A DNA stretch of 64,000 nt from Lasiosphaeris hirsuta (lineage: Eukaryota > Ascomycota > Sordariomycetes > Sordariales > Lasiosphaeriaceae). Shown piece by piece: positions 46,525-58,715 of this stretch. Each line of letters begins with the position of its first letter. Position 1 is the stretch's first letter. Where the stretch lies: positions 3,410,001-3,474,000 of the forward strand of contig JAUKUA010000004.1 in assembly GCA_030549175.1 (NCBI GenBank), written 5' to 3'. The position numbers and the translations under genes are program-made. Below the pieces are notes generated by a model. The model saw nothing but the letters and a program-made list of their open reading frames with translations. It did no database searches and was not told the origin of the DNA.

Positions 46525-47481
46525 ATTTTCGGTGTCTTCGGGTTCTGCGGGAGCTTCGTTGTTTCTAGTGGCGAGGGACCTCTGGTGATCTGGCCCAGGT
46601 GTAGTCGCTGCGCTAGTTCATCATATCGAATTGACAGGAAAGAGATGACAAAGCCAAGTCATGGAACCGCTGCGGCGTTTGGCAGAATGATTGTCGAGAA
46701 GCTTTACACGTGGATTGATTGAGCAAAGCGCGGTGCAATTTACGTGAGGCGCGAGGCTGAAGGGGCTAAAAGCCAGATTTCCAAAATGACGAAATGTCCA
46801 CTGTGAGTCCTGAGACTCTTACAATAGGCCTAGCCTTGCGGGACCCCACCTGAACCCACCCGAGACTACTCCATCCTCTACCTGCCAAGCCCCAAGCTGA
46901 AGGGAAAAAAACCAGAAACGGGGCTTGTCAGCCCCGACGCCTTATACTACCAAGCCGGTATAGCGACAGGCAGCCACCGAAACCGTTGCGATTGGAACGG
47001 CACTCCGCCGGTGCTTTTCTTAGATTCGTGCTTACTCCGACCTCATCACATTCCCTCAGACACCGAACAGCGCACCGAAATCCCTCGCAATAAAAAGATT
47101 CACACAATGGCATCTTGAAGTGAAGTTGCATCTCAATTACACTATCAATTGCGTTTGTTTGCATGGTTTGCTAAGCAATTACAAAAGGGCTATCCTTGTA
47201 AATAAACACCGACCTAATCCCTTACCCAAAGTCCTGTATCCCACACTCGACACATGCTTCTGAAGCCGTGGAGTGAACCGCGCCCTCACCAACCCCTTTG
47301 TCTGAACTCTTTCATCATACACTCTTCTCTCCATGATGACTGTCTGTATATATTTTATTCCGAGATCTGCAATGACTCAATGCCCCCAAATAATTCCTCC
47401 TCAAAAATCAACAAACGCCACCGACGCCGTAGCTAATGAGATTCGTCACCGCCTGATGCTTCCCGTAACTCTGCGTATTAA
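46525..47481. other. Intergenic region ALG7-DHA2 transporter
   Basis: Promoter of ALG7 and 3' flank of the transporter gene, both leftward. No gene, tRNA or clear repeat recognised. Confidence 0.55.
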
Positions 47482-49954
47482 TCACCGGTGGTCATCCGAA
47501 GCCGACCCTGACCTACTCCGGCCTCCCTTCTTCTCGTCCAACGGCAGGGCCAGGCTGGTCGTAGATTCCATTGCCAGAGGGTGTGGTGCACCAACCATGC
47601 TGCACCGACAGTTCTGGCACACCTCACCTGTGCCCACTCCCGCTGCTGCCACCGCCGCATTAAGGTCGGGGACGGAGCCAGCAGCAATTGCGTTGTATGC
47701 CTGTGGGTTGACGTAAACTACTGGCACCGGAATCATGCCAGAGTTGTAAGGGGAGTTGGCATAAACCATGGGCGTGCCCATTCCGTAAGGATTGTTAGGG
47801 TCGACAGATCCAGATGCGCTGTACTGAGGATTGATGTAGACAACCTGCTGGCCATAAGGGTTATTAGGGTCGAGATTCTGCATCGGCATTCCCGTCATGC
47901 TGTAGTGCGAGTTCGTCTGGTTATCGGGGATGAGAGTGCCACCAGAAGTATCCGCGCCCGAGGATGTAGGTTTGCCAGAGGCTGTTGAGCGCCTGCCCTC
48001 CACCATGTTGCCGACCTCCAAGTTAGATGGGTTGTTGAGTCCGCCCGGTCCAGCAGGGCCACCTGGAGCACCCGGCTTGCCTGGGCCCCCGGCGCCCGGC
48101 GGGCCACCCTGTCCTGGAGCACCCTTCTTAATGCTCTTCCATTCCATACCGAGAGCGCAGAGAAGGGCAGCAAATGCCATGCACGTGGCCGACAAAAAGA
48201 TCCGCTGACAGGCGAAGTTGTAAGCGTCGATGATGAGATTGCGGTACTCCTCCGGCACGGAGTCAATGAGATGAGTTGCGCCCTCGGTGACGACCACATT
48301 GCCAGTAAACCCGGGGATCTGCTTCAGCTGCGCGGCGAGCAAGTTGCTCAGAATTGTCTGTCCAATCGATGTTGAAATGGCACCGCCGAGCTGCTGAACG
48401 AAAAAGTTGATGGCGATACCGATACTCACATCCTCCCTTGGTAGCACGGTCTGAATGGCGAGACCTGAAGTCTGCATACCAAAACCGAGACCGAAACCGG
48501 CGATAAATTGGTAGGCAATCCACTGCGACGGCGGTGTATCACGGTTGAAAGTGGTCATTAGGCCCTCACCAATTGACATTATGGCGGGTGAGATAAGCAT
48601 AGACGGGACATAGTAGCCGATCTTTTGCGTGATGATGCCGGCGGCGATACTCGAAACAACCAGACTGAGCACAAGGGGCAAGTTGTAAATACCCGAGTTA
48701 ATAGCGCTGGTCTGCTTAACGGTTTGGACTGGATTGGTCAACGTTAGCATTTGGGTTCGGGCCGAGGCACGGAGATGATGTCAGAACTTACACCAAATGG
48801 GCACAAAGTACACCATCATCAACATAGAACCAGCCAAGAAAAAGGTAAATGAGACACCAAAGGCAACACTACGCTGTGTGATGATCTTCGGCGGCACCAT
48901 GGCGGTATCCGGTTTCATAATTTGGACCGAAATAAAGGCGATGGTTGCAGCAACGCAGACACCGAACAACATGACGATGCGCCAGTTACCCCAGTCGTAT
49001 GTCGAACCGCCCCATTGCAGCGCGAGAAGTAGGCAAACGCAGCCGGGGAGGAAGAAAAGCATTCCAATGGGATCGAGGCGCTTAACGTGTTGCATGAAGG
49101 GCACAGGCGGGTGGTGCTCCTTGGGCGGATTCCAGAAGAAGACCATGAATATGAGTGAGACTGCGCCAATAGGCAAGTTGATGTAGAAGCACCAGCGCCA
49201 TGTGGCACCATCGGTGAAACCACCACCGATGAGGGGTCCCATCACGGAAGCAAGGCCGAACACCATACCGAACAGACCCTGGAAAGCGGGGCGACGATGC
49301 AGCGGGATCATGGGAATCATGATGAGCATGGTGCCCGAGAAAATACCCGCGGAGGCCAAACCGGCGACGGCGCGACCAATGATGAAGATAGTCGAGCTAG
49401 GGGCGGCACCGCAGATAGCAGAGCCAATCTCAAAGACAACGATGCTGGCAATGAATGTCCTTTGTCCCGTGTTAGCTACCCGCAACAGGACTGGAGCTCT
49501 GCTAGGCAACTTACCACTTCATATCGTAGAACTTGTAGATGCGCCCATAAACGAGCTGAGCGCACGCCGTTGTCAACATGTAGGCAGAGCCATACCAACC
49601 AATGTCGCCCAGAGCTTGGAACTCGTCCGAGATACGCGGTACCGCAGTAGCGATGATAGTGCGGTCGAGAGCGACCAGGAACAATGCCAAGAAGTTGCAG
49701 ACAAGTGTGAGCCAAAACTTCACGCTTTTAGGCCTGAATAGCTCATCAGGTCCAAGAGGCGCACCGCGCGGACCACCAGGAGCGCCGGGAGGACCTGGCG
49801 GACCGGCGAGAGGACCGGGTCCTTGGGCGCCGGGCTGCTGTTGGGCGGCGGCCTGGGCCTCCTTCTTTTCGAGATCGGTTGACATGACTGACGAGTGTCC
49901 TGTCCGGAGGAAGCCGCTGTTTAGTGTTGTCGTCGATTGCGACATCGATGCCAT
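47482..49954 (-). CDS. DHA2-family 14-TM MFS exporter with collagen-like tails
   Basis: Three exons: 49954-49515, 49459-48792 and 48728-47482; 784 residues. Junctions are [16 protein letters not shown] and [13 protein letters not shown], both conserved points in this family. DHA2 marks: [17 protein letters not shown] in helix 1, motif [17 protein letters not shown], then [10 protein letters not shown]. The family exports drugs, secondary metabolites or toxins through the plasma membrane by proton antiport; the cargo is not predictable here. The core (~70-580) is ordinary. Both ends are unusual: the N-terminus has [20 protein letters not shown] and the C-terminus, after the last helix, has [20 protein letters not shown], followed by ~150 residues with repeated PNNPYG and YINPQYS/YVNPQAY motifs and a CQNCRC cluster. 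The protein is therefore ~200 residues longer than most relatives. No biosynthetic gene cluster lies beside it. Confidence 0.88.
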
Positions 49955-52900
49955 ACTCGACGGCGGACTCGGCGAGCGGGCGACCTAGGGGTGGCCGTAC
50001 CTTCTACTTGTCCACTCAGGTGATGAGCGGCAAGCGAGGAAGAGGGAACAATGAAAACGAAAGTGAGAGACAGGCAGCTGGCCAGGTAAATAGGAACGAA
50101 GACCGGGCAGCTGGAAATGGAACTGGCTGAACGAAGAAAAGAGAGAGGAAAGAGCGAGGATCGGCCCCTATAGGAGAAGAACCTGGCTGACCTGAGAGGG
50201 ACGTGGAGACCGGGGGGTGCGCCTCGCCAAGAGATGTGGAGAGACAAGAACAGAGGTCCGGAACTCCCCTGGGTGCGGGCGTTATGTGTGTGTGGTGCGT
50301 CTGGAGGATGCGTGTGGGCCTGCTATTGTAGTATTGGGGCTGGGCACGCCTTGGGATCCGAGTTGGGTCGAGGGGCCGACTTGGGGACTTGGGAGCAGCT
50401 GAGAACGGCGACGGCCACTTACTGAATCCCGGGAACCTCTAAACGAACTAGGACTGTGTAGGCGATGCAGAAGACACGAACAGGAAAGACGGAAAAGGCG
50501 AACACAGGATGACGAGGGCATGAATGGGGTGCATGGCCTTGTAAACACCCTCTTATTTAAAAAAGCAGGCGCCGGAGCCATCTTATAGGATGGATGAGCC
50601 CTTTGGTGAGGAAGGTTACCGAGAGCAGCCGGCCTTAACTGACATACCGACCTACCGACATGGCCCTGGCCGGTGCTCACAGCTCGCGACGTACCGTGGC
50701 AGAGCAGTGCTGCGTGCTCGCTCTCGTCGCTCTTTGGCTCCTGCGTCTAACTATGGGCCACTTTGGTCTCACTTGCGGCAGGCGCAGGGCAGGACAGAGG
50801 GGCAGAGTGTGTGCTGCGCAGTCTATCTAGTAATCTAGTAATCGAGCAATCTACGGCCCGCCTCAAATTTAGTTGCGTCGGTTCGGACTTTGACGAGTGT
50901 CGGCGGGTGTCGGTGCTGGCTTCCTGGGTGTGTGCCCACTGTGCAAGTTGGGAGCGGGAACAGGACGCAGGAGCATGTGCATGGGGGGTGGGGGGGGGGA
51001 GACATGGCGAGGGGAGAGCAGCTGGCTGGCCTGGACGACATTCTGAGCATTCTGATATTATTGTGATGTGAGATGGGGATGGGTTATTTGGGGGGGGGGG
51101 GGGGGTGGTGGAGTTTCCCCATCGGATCCGCGGTGCCTGCCCCTGCAAAGTTCCCCTGCACCCCTGCACGCCCGTCGAAGGGGCGTCCAATAGCGGGCAG
51201 TTGCGGTCGAACGGCTGGCCAATGATGACAGGCGCCATTTCCAGCACGCAGGTGTAAGCCGCGCTCTGCTGGCCATGGCTACACAAAAGGGGCAGCCGCT
51301 ACCGCGTTGCGGCGCATTTTCCTGTCCTTTTCTGCCTCCCACAGCCGCGGCTGTTGCTGCTTCGCAGATATCTTGTGGTTCGCGGGGCCTGGGCGGCCCT
51401 GGATTACCCTGCTAGTAGCCTGTATCTACCACGTACGGACCGCTGTCGATCATCCCAACTAAGCCTAGCGGTTGAGCGCCCCTGCCCGTCATGCGCTGCC
51501 GCAACTTGCTGCTCCTCTCTCCTCCTCTGCTCTCTTTTTGGAGCTGCTTACCACTTTTGGCTCCTCTTGGCACATTCGGACACAGCTTTGCGCCCTTCGG
51601 TCCCGAGCAAATAGTGGACAAACAGTGCGAGCAGCAGGAGCACACCCAAAGCCCCTTCCACAGATGGGTCTTGCACTGCCCTCCGCCGCTGTCGACCCTG
51701 AGACACAAGGCCAGCAGCCCGTCAGCAAGCTCCATGTTTGCCCAGACGTGCTCATAACTGTCAGGGTTAGCAGTGGGTTCACCGTGCAGCTCCCAATCCC
51801 CCCCCGTCTGTTCTTTTTTTATCTTGTCGTGCAAGGCGCTGCTCCTCCCACCATTCGCTTGCCCGTCGCCCATCACCCCTGGCACGCACAGTCTCCTGTG
51901 TTTGCTGCATACTTTGTACGGATGCGTCGTAGGGCTCTGGCCTATTCTGGCCGCCCTGACAGACTGCGGCGCTGTCGTGATTGTTCGCTTTCTCCTCACC
52001 CATCTCACCAGCCTTCAGAGCATCAATCGCGCTGTTTTGTGTCGCCGTGGTCAACCACTGCCGCCGCACACCGTATCTACCTTGGCTGCCAGTTCTCAGG
52101 CTCATACTGGGTAAAAGCGTGCATCTTTTTTGACGACGTCGCATTTGAGACCCATCATCACGCACCATTCGGGCGTCTCTTGTCTGGTGCCTGTCTTGCC
52201 CACGCCACATCTCGCCCCTCTGGCACTCTGGTAACTCTGGCACAGACCGGCAGTCTGGCAGCTGTCAAACCGGGACTTGGGTGATCCAGCGTCAAGCGGG
52301 CATCAGAGCAACACATCACATCCCAACCCAGACATCAGATACTACACTACAATGGTATATCAAATGCCCCACTGCTAAGACCATTCGGGGGGCTTCAGAC
52401 TCGCCGGCTCAGCAGACTGCCCAGGTGCCGACTGCTCCCCTGGACTGGTCAGACTGGTCGAAGCGTCGGCGTATTGATTTTCGCTCGCCGACTCGTGCAG
52501 CTAGGGTGCCTCACTCGCCTGCACGTCCTGCGTGTTCCATTCGGCTGTCCTGCGTGTCGGACGTGTCGTGCGTTTGGTGTCTTAGCCGTCTGCTATCGAG
52601 ATACTTGACTGCTGGATTTCTGGAATCTGGATCGAGCGTGGATCAGGTCTGGTGGATGATAGATTTTCTGGGGTTCTGGGTGGTTTCCCGGCCGGGCTTG
52701 TGGATCTGGAGCGGGTGCGTCCTGCTGGACATGCAAATCGTCTGGTCTTCCTGTTCTGGTATTCCTGGTGTCCCTCGGTTCCATTGTTCCATCGCACGGC
52801 TTGACGCAGGCTTTCCCATTGTTCCAGCTCTGGGCTAGTGAGCCAGTGAGCTAGTAAGCTAGTGCGAGGTCTCGTTTCCCGTCTTTTACCCTGACCAGCC

Positions 52901-53330
52901 AGGCGTTCCCCTGCCCGCCTTCCCAGGCTCAGGCTGCTCCCCGCTCGCGCTTCTGGGTTCGTCTGGTCTCTCGTCTGGTTCGTTGCGGCTCTGCCCCTCT
53001 CAGCCCGCACCACAGACACTCACACCACACACCACACATCACACGCGCCTTAGGCGCACACGCCCTCGCCCAACGCATACGCCTACGCATTGCGCCTGGT
53101 TCTGGCCCTGGGTCCTGGCTCGCACACGCGCTGCTCTGGTTCTCCTCACTCTGCGCGCTGCGAACGGCACTCCCCCCCTCCCCCTCGCGTTCCCCCGCCT
53201 GGATTGGCTCTTCCCCCCAGCACCCCCCCCCCCCAGCAGACACGTCCTGCTGGCTGATTTCCTCATTCGGACCCGAGGGGCTGGCCTAGGCATCCGGCAT
53301 CTCGCCAGGTCCCTCCGTTACATATTGGCA
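49955..53330. other. 3.4-kb divergent intergenic region
   Basis: Shared upstream region of the DHA2 exporter (leftward) and the Zn2Cys6 regulator (rightward). Contains poly(G) 51090-51105 and poly(C) 53223-53234, the latter about 100 bp before the regulator's ATG. Open frames of 100-270 codons on both strands are Ser/Pro/Arg-rich, overlapping and domainless; not called. Confidence 0.5.
51090..51105 (+). repeat. Poly(G) tract, 16 nt
   Basis: Run of 16 G in the divergent upstream region, preceded at about 50988-51000 by other G-rich runs, so G-quadruplex formation is possible. Confidence 0.95.
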
Positions 53331-56021
53331 ATGGCTTCCGAGCAGCCCCCCGAGCAGCCTCCGTCGCCGCAGCGGCTCCCCGTCCCTGAACCATCGGTGA
53401 TGAAGCTGACGCGGGGCCACTCGTGCGTCTTGTGTCAGCAGCGTAAGGTCCGTTGCGACAAGCAGAAGCCCTGCGCAAACTGTGTCAAGGCCCAGGTCGA
53501 GTGTAAAGTTGTTCCGCCGCAGCCGCCCCGCCGTCGCAAGAAGAAGCCCCACGAGCGGGACTTGATAGATCGCCTCCGCAAGTACGAGTCTCTCCTGTCT
53601 CAGCACGGTGTCAACTTCGAGCCCATCGCCCATGACCTCAAGCCCTCGGACAACGCCGACGATGTCGCCGACCTCGAACAGGACCTCAGCGGCCTCAAGA
53701 CGTCCCCTTCCAGCGCTGCCGACCATGGCTCGCCAGACCAAAGCCATGACAAGTGTGTCTTGTCCTTTCTCTTGTAACCTGTCAGTCTGTCGAGCGTCGC
53801 TGACTCTATTATCAGGCAAAAGTGGTTTCCCTACTACAAGGAGGTAGGTGACTGCCGTCTCTGGCCGGCCGGTTGAATATGTCCCTCCCTGTCACCAGCA
53901 TGCTCTTTCGTCCTTGACATGTCCCTTTCCGTAACCATACTGTGCCTCTGTCCTGTTTGCGCCTCTTTCTCTTCCTTGACCACTGCGTCGTTCATGACTT
54001 TTCTTGGCAACCAGCAGATACCGTTATCATGCAGCCATCCTGCCTCCTTGTGTCTAACAAAGCTCAACAGTACCGTGCTCAGGATGAAATGATCCATGAC
54101 TCCTCAGATGAGGAGTATGAAGGCCCGACACTTCACCATGCTTTTGACACCATGTTCGAAAACAACGATGGCTTCCCCTTCGTTGTTGGCGGCGTCACCG
54201 TCAGCGTAACAAACGCCCACCCGTCGGCCGTACAGATATTCCAACTGTGGCAGATATACATTATGAATGTCAACCCCTTGCTTAAACTCACCCACACCGC
54301 AACACTGCAGGCCAACATTATCAGCGCTAGCGCCAACCCAGCTAAGATTTCAAGGCCCCAAGAGGCATTGATGTTTTCTATTTACTTCTCGGCCATCACC
54401 TCCATGACGGACGAAGAAGTCCACACCACCTTGGATGACGACAAGGCCGTCCTCCTAACAAAGTATCATAACGCCACGCAGCAAGCTCTGGTAAACGCGG
54501 GTTTTATGCGCTCCACGGACTTGATGGTCTTGCAAGCCCTGTTGTTGTATCTGGTGAGTATAGCTGAGCATTTGTGTATCGTCTGTTGACCCTGACGGTT
54601 TCTAGCTCTGCGTCCGGCCATATGTTGACCCCCGATCCCTGTTCTGTTTGATAGGGATCGCGCTCAGGATTGCTACCCGGTTAGGCATACACCGTGACGG
54701 GGCACAGTTCGGCCTTACGCCGTTTGAGACGGAGCAGAGGCGGCGGCTCTGGTGGCAGCTCGTCATCTTCGATAAGCGTGTTGCCGAGATCACGGGATCC
54801 TCCATTACAGCACTATCGACATGTGGGGGTGACTGCCGGTTCCCTCTCAATATCAATGATACAGACCTGAACATACACGCCAAAGACCCCCCATCCGCAT
54901 ATGCCGGCCCCACAGAAATGCTCTTCTGTCTCACTCGGATAGAGCTTACCGTGGCTGCGGCGCCGAATGGTATCCGACAAAATGTCACCACCCCCGGCGG
55001 CAACACCGTGACCAAACCGCGTGTTCAATACAGTCCCTCGCCTTCTTCGCCCGATGTTGTCACGCATGTGGCCAACCAGAATCTACCACACGACTTAGAA
55101 AGCTTCTGCATTTATATCGAAAACATGTATCTCAAGCACTGTGACGCCAAGATCCCCCTACACTTTTTCACCATGATGATGACGCGCCAGGCCCTGTGTA
55201 AGCTCCGCGTCATCGATTTCCTCTGCCGAGGCGTCTCGAGCGATACAATAGAGCAGGCTGAGCGGGACGCACTCTTTATTGAAGCCATCCGGATGGTGGA
55301 ATACGATAACATTATCCAGGCTCACGACTCAATACAAGGATTTCGGTGGTATACTTATCAACATTTCCCCTTTCCAGCCTACATCTTTTTGGTCTCGGAA
55401 CTACGGCATCGCACCACAGGCGAGCTGTGCGAGCGCGCCTGGGGCGCCATGATCCAGAACCACGAGCACCGCGGTCTAACACGTAACCTAAGTTCTCCGA
55501 TGCACATTGCCTTTGGGCATTTCTTCGTCAAGGCATGGGATGCGCGCGAGGCTGCTGAGCTGTCAATGGGTCGCACATTGCAAACACCAAAGATCGTCGC
55601 TTTGCTGCGTAACACCATGTCTCGGTGGAAGCGGCCTCTGGCTGCCAATAGTGGAGCCCCCGGTGTTCCTCCTAATACGCAAGCGCCCGGCTCAGCAGGC
55701 TCGGCCACTGCAGGCGTCGCCCCCGGGGAGGCCAGCGGCAGTGGAGGTCCGCCGGTAGGAATGTATCCCGGTGGCAGTAAGCCGATGTCGGAAGGTGGGC
55801 CAGCCCACATGGGCGGCAATCACCCAGGCCTGGTGTTGGACGACTCGATGATGTTTGGAGGGTTCGACGGAGCGGCTGCGCACCCGATGTTTGCAGCAGG
55901 CCCGGGGGCGCAAGAGGTGGACTTTGGGCAGATGGACTGGAATTACCTGGTGCAGTACAGCTCGTTTGGGGGGTTCAATCCCAATATTTACTCGCAGCAG
56001 CAGGGGGCGGGATCGCAATAA
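53331..56021 (+). CDS. Zn2Cys6 transcription factor with fungal-specific TF domain
   Basis: Four exons: 53331-53752, 53816-53843, 54071-54553 and 54606-56021; 782 residues. The zinc cluster is CX2CX6CX5CX2CX6C at Cys32, 35, 42, 48, 51 and 58 (HSCVLCQQRKVRC...), followed by a basic linker RRRKKKPHERD and a short coiled coil (DLIDRLRKYESLLSQHG). The middle region (~160-600) matches the fungal-specific TF domain: HHAFDTMFENNDGFPFVVGG, IGIALRIATRLGIHRDG and TPFETEQRRRLWWQL. The tail is Gly/Pro/Met-rich, likely disordered. It should act as a nuclear DNA-binding regulator; targets are unknown. Exon 2 has only 28 nt and intron 2 is 227 nt, long for this window, so that part of the model is the least certain. 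It is divergent from the DHA2 exporter, 3.4 kb away, so a regulatory link is possible but unproven. Confidence 0.87.
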
Positions 56022-56430
56022 CGATCTTGCCTCATTATCCAAAAAGACCGGCCAGGGAGGTCTAGGCGGGAAAGGAAGAGGAGGGGATGTGGTGGCGAGG
56101 GGGGCTTCTCCAAAAACGACGAAGAGAAGCGAGTTTCATTTGCGGAAATTTATTTACAAAAGACGGCCTACCCGGTGGATTGGAGCCAGCCAAGCATACC
56201 GTGAAGAGAGATATGCGAGAAAAAACGAGCGCAACAATATGTTGAAGTATGGAGCGGGACTGGGACCGGGGCAAAATAATGCACGGACTTGCATGGCGTT
56301 TACGGGTCATTGGGCTGGGCTGGGCTGGCTTTGGCTTTTCACGGATGGGCGGGTGAATAGGACACGGCCGGCGGTGGGAATGGGAACGGGAACGGAACCA
56401 CACCTAGAGGTGAGCGGAAGATGGTTGGGC

Positions 56431-56499
56431 CTGGGAGCTGGGAGCTGGGAGCTGGGAGCTGGGAGCTGGGAGCTGGGAGCTGGGAGCTGGGAGCTGGGC
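56431..56499 (+). repeat. 7-bp minisatellite (CTGGGAG)
   Basis: Almost ten perfect copies of a 7-bp unit, about 410 bp past the stop codon of the Zn2Cys6 gene and probably within or just after its 3' UTR. Perfect copies imply recent expansion. Confidence 0.95.
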
Positions 56500-57045
56500 T
56501 GTCCATGTGTCTCTCTGATGGGTGGAGCAGCAGTATCGGGATTTACTTGCCCCATCGCCATTCAATCTGTACCTGTGTCTGTTCTATGTGTTGTCTGTTA
56601 CTTTTGGGTCATGTCTGACTTGTTCTCCTTTGCACTTTTGGCTTCCTCGTCCTATACCCCTCCATGTGATCAAACTATTTTCCTTCTCAAGGATACCAAG
56701 GTCGTGGCAGATGTTGGTGGGGAGCAGCAGAGGGAAAAGAATGGTAACTCATTTATTGACCGTCTTCATTTTTGTGATGTGAGGATGCGAGATACGGAGA
56801 TGCCAGTCGGTACTTAGGGTCAGACCAGCATAGACATGCCAGTGTCTGCGACACAGACGAAGAGAGGAGAGGGGGCAAGGATTTGGAGAGGGTAAATCGA
56901 GACCCCAGCAGAGAATTGATAACGTCAAGGGACAATATAGGGGATTTAGATGAGGGTTGTTTTTCGCAAAGCACGTGTGGTCGGGTTGACGCTTGCGTAC
57001 CCCATTTCTTTGCTGCTTCTGTTCTTCTTCCTCCCCCTTGATTTT

Positions 57046-57620
57046 TTACGCCGCACGGCCGCCGCGTTGTTCCTTATTCTCCCGTTGCTTCGATTTGGCG
57101 GCGGAATCGGGGCGTCGGGATTTGGAAGGGGAGGGACACAGATGGGGGTCGGTTGCTCGGGAGAATTTGGGGGAGGGTGGAGGCAGGATTGTGGAGGGTG
57201 GGTGAGGTGAGGTACAGAGAGAGTTGGGTAAAGTAGATACTGTGTAAGCTTTTTTTTGTTTCTGGTTGGGGAGGGCCCCCAACAAGCGTGCTGCCCTTGG
57301 CGGGTAAGTGTAATGTACGTAATGTGTTAATTGCGTTGCGCAGCTCTGCGTATGTAAGATCGGGGAAGGGGGGGAAGGGTGGTGTTGTCGGCGGCCGGGT
57401 CGGGGTGTCGGGAGTTTGGTGCTGCGAATAGAGTGCCGTCCAAGTTGGGTGTGGAAGCGTCGCTGATAAATATTCTTGGCGTCCGTAGGGTTATACATAG
57501 AATAGTAGGAGGGTCGGGGGATCGGAGGTTGTCGTGCTGGGGAGTGCCGATGGCTGGCTTCGAAAAAAGGTCGGACGCCATGAGATCCGAGAGTTACCTC
57601 CATCATCCATGCGCATAAGG
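57046..57620 (-). CDS. Possible small multi-exon gene, unidentified
   Basis: No single frame explains this stretch, but protein-like segments follow each other on the minus strand: MASDLFSKPAIGTPQHDNLR (from 57581), then TPNLDGTLFAAPNSRHPDP, then in another frame FPDLTYAELRNAINTLRTLH, and finally, in a third frame ending at 57046, RRPDSAAKSKQRENKEQRGG. A short gene with two or three introns would fit, convergent with the transcription factor gene. The frame changes fall near C-rich runs, so indels are possible as well. No domain is recognised and the exact exons are not established. Confidence 0.25.
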
Positions 57621-58715
57621 TAGTCTTCTTTTTTCGTTAGCTTTGCGGACTTTCCATCTTTCTTTTTCTGTCCTGGATACTGGCTCAATTGATGATCGTC
57701 CTGGCTTTATCGCCCTTTTCTCCTTCTTGTAGGCAATCGATGCAGGGCTTGCGTCGTGTCTCTGGTACAGTTTAGCCTGATGGGCCATGCTTCTCATGCC
57801 GCATGACTTTGTATAAGAGTAGACCACACCTTATTATGCCCTCTGTGTCGCGCCCTCACCGCCACCTTTTCTCGGCTAGAATGTCCGTCGCGGCACTTTG
57901 TCCTATCACGTTCCCGCCCTCTTCATCACCCTCGCTTAATTTGCTCTCGTTGAGTGGGCTTAGAGTTGCTAGTTAGCACCCGAGGTCTCACTAGCCTGGT
58001 TGGTCTAAGACACACATACGTTACACGTGTAAGACTTCTCCGGAACCGTGGTCCCGGTGTCTTGCAGGCAGCCCACCTGCGATAGTGGGAGCCCAGGTCA
58101 TTTCCGTACCATAAAATACTCTAAACACGCCGCAACTCAAACTCATGATTGCCACGGAATCAAGATATTGTGTGCAGCAGGAACCAGATAGTAAAAAACG
58201 TAGGGTAGATGAACTCTCTGTTCGTGCCCAATTTACACCTACTTCATTCACCCTTACAGCACCTTCTCTGCTCCTTGGGCCACGTTTCGTAGCTCCTCGC
58301 CAACACGCCAACAACCACTTGCTGAACTGACCGAGTCAACTGTGTATCGTACATCACCGAGTTATGAATTGAGCTATGGAATTCCGTGTGTTCTCCCTAG
58401 CTAAGGGATTTTAGCTCGCATGAAAACCCCGGGCCATTCAGAAGCCGAAAAAGCGAGGATTCGCAGGCGAGGGGGGGTTATTGCTATTCGTTCCTTCCTC
58501 TTCGGATTGGTGGCCCACTTACGTGCATAGTTGTACCTGCCGCTATGACAGCAAGAATCTCCCTAGGGTACGCACGCAAAGCAGGAGTTTTCACCCCGAC
58601 GAACCCAAATTCAGCTGAGCTATTTCAACACGACGAATTGAGTTCTTACCACCGATTTCCTAGCTGCATATTTATTCATGTTTGATAAAGAAACGGATTG
58701 TAGGTTTCCGAGAAC

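Noticed and set aside
51472..52284. 270-codon plus-strand frame upstream of the Zn2Cys6 gene
   Set aside because: His/Ser/Pro/Cys-rich, overlapped by equally long frames on both strands, no domain; not supported.
55855..56817. 320-codon plus-strand frame overlapping the end of the transcription factor
   Set aside because: It starts inside the conserved coding exon in another frame and runs through the 7-bp minisatellite, producing a GSWELGA repeat; no domain.
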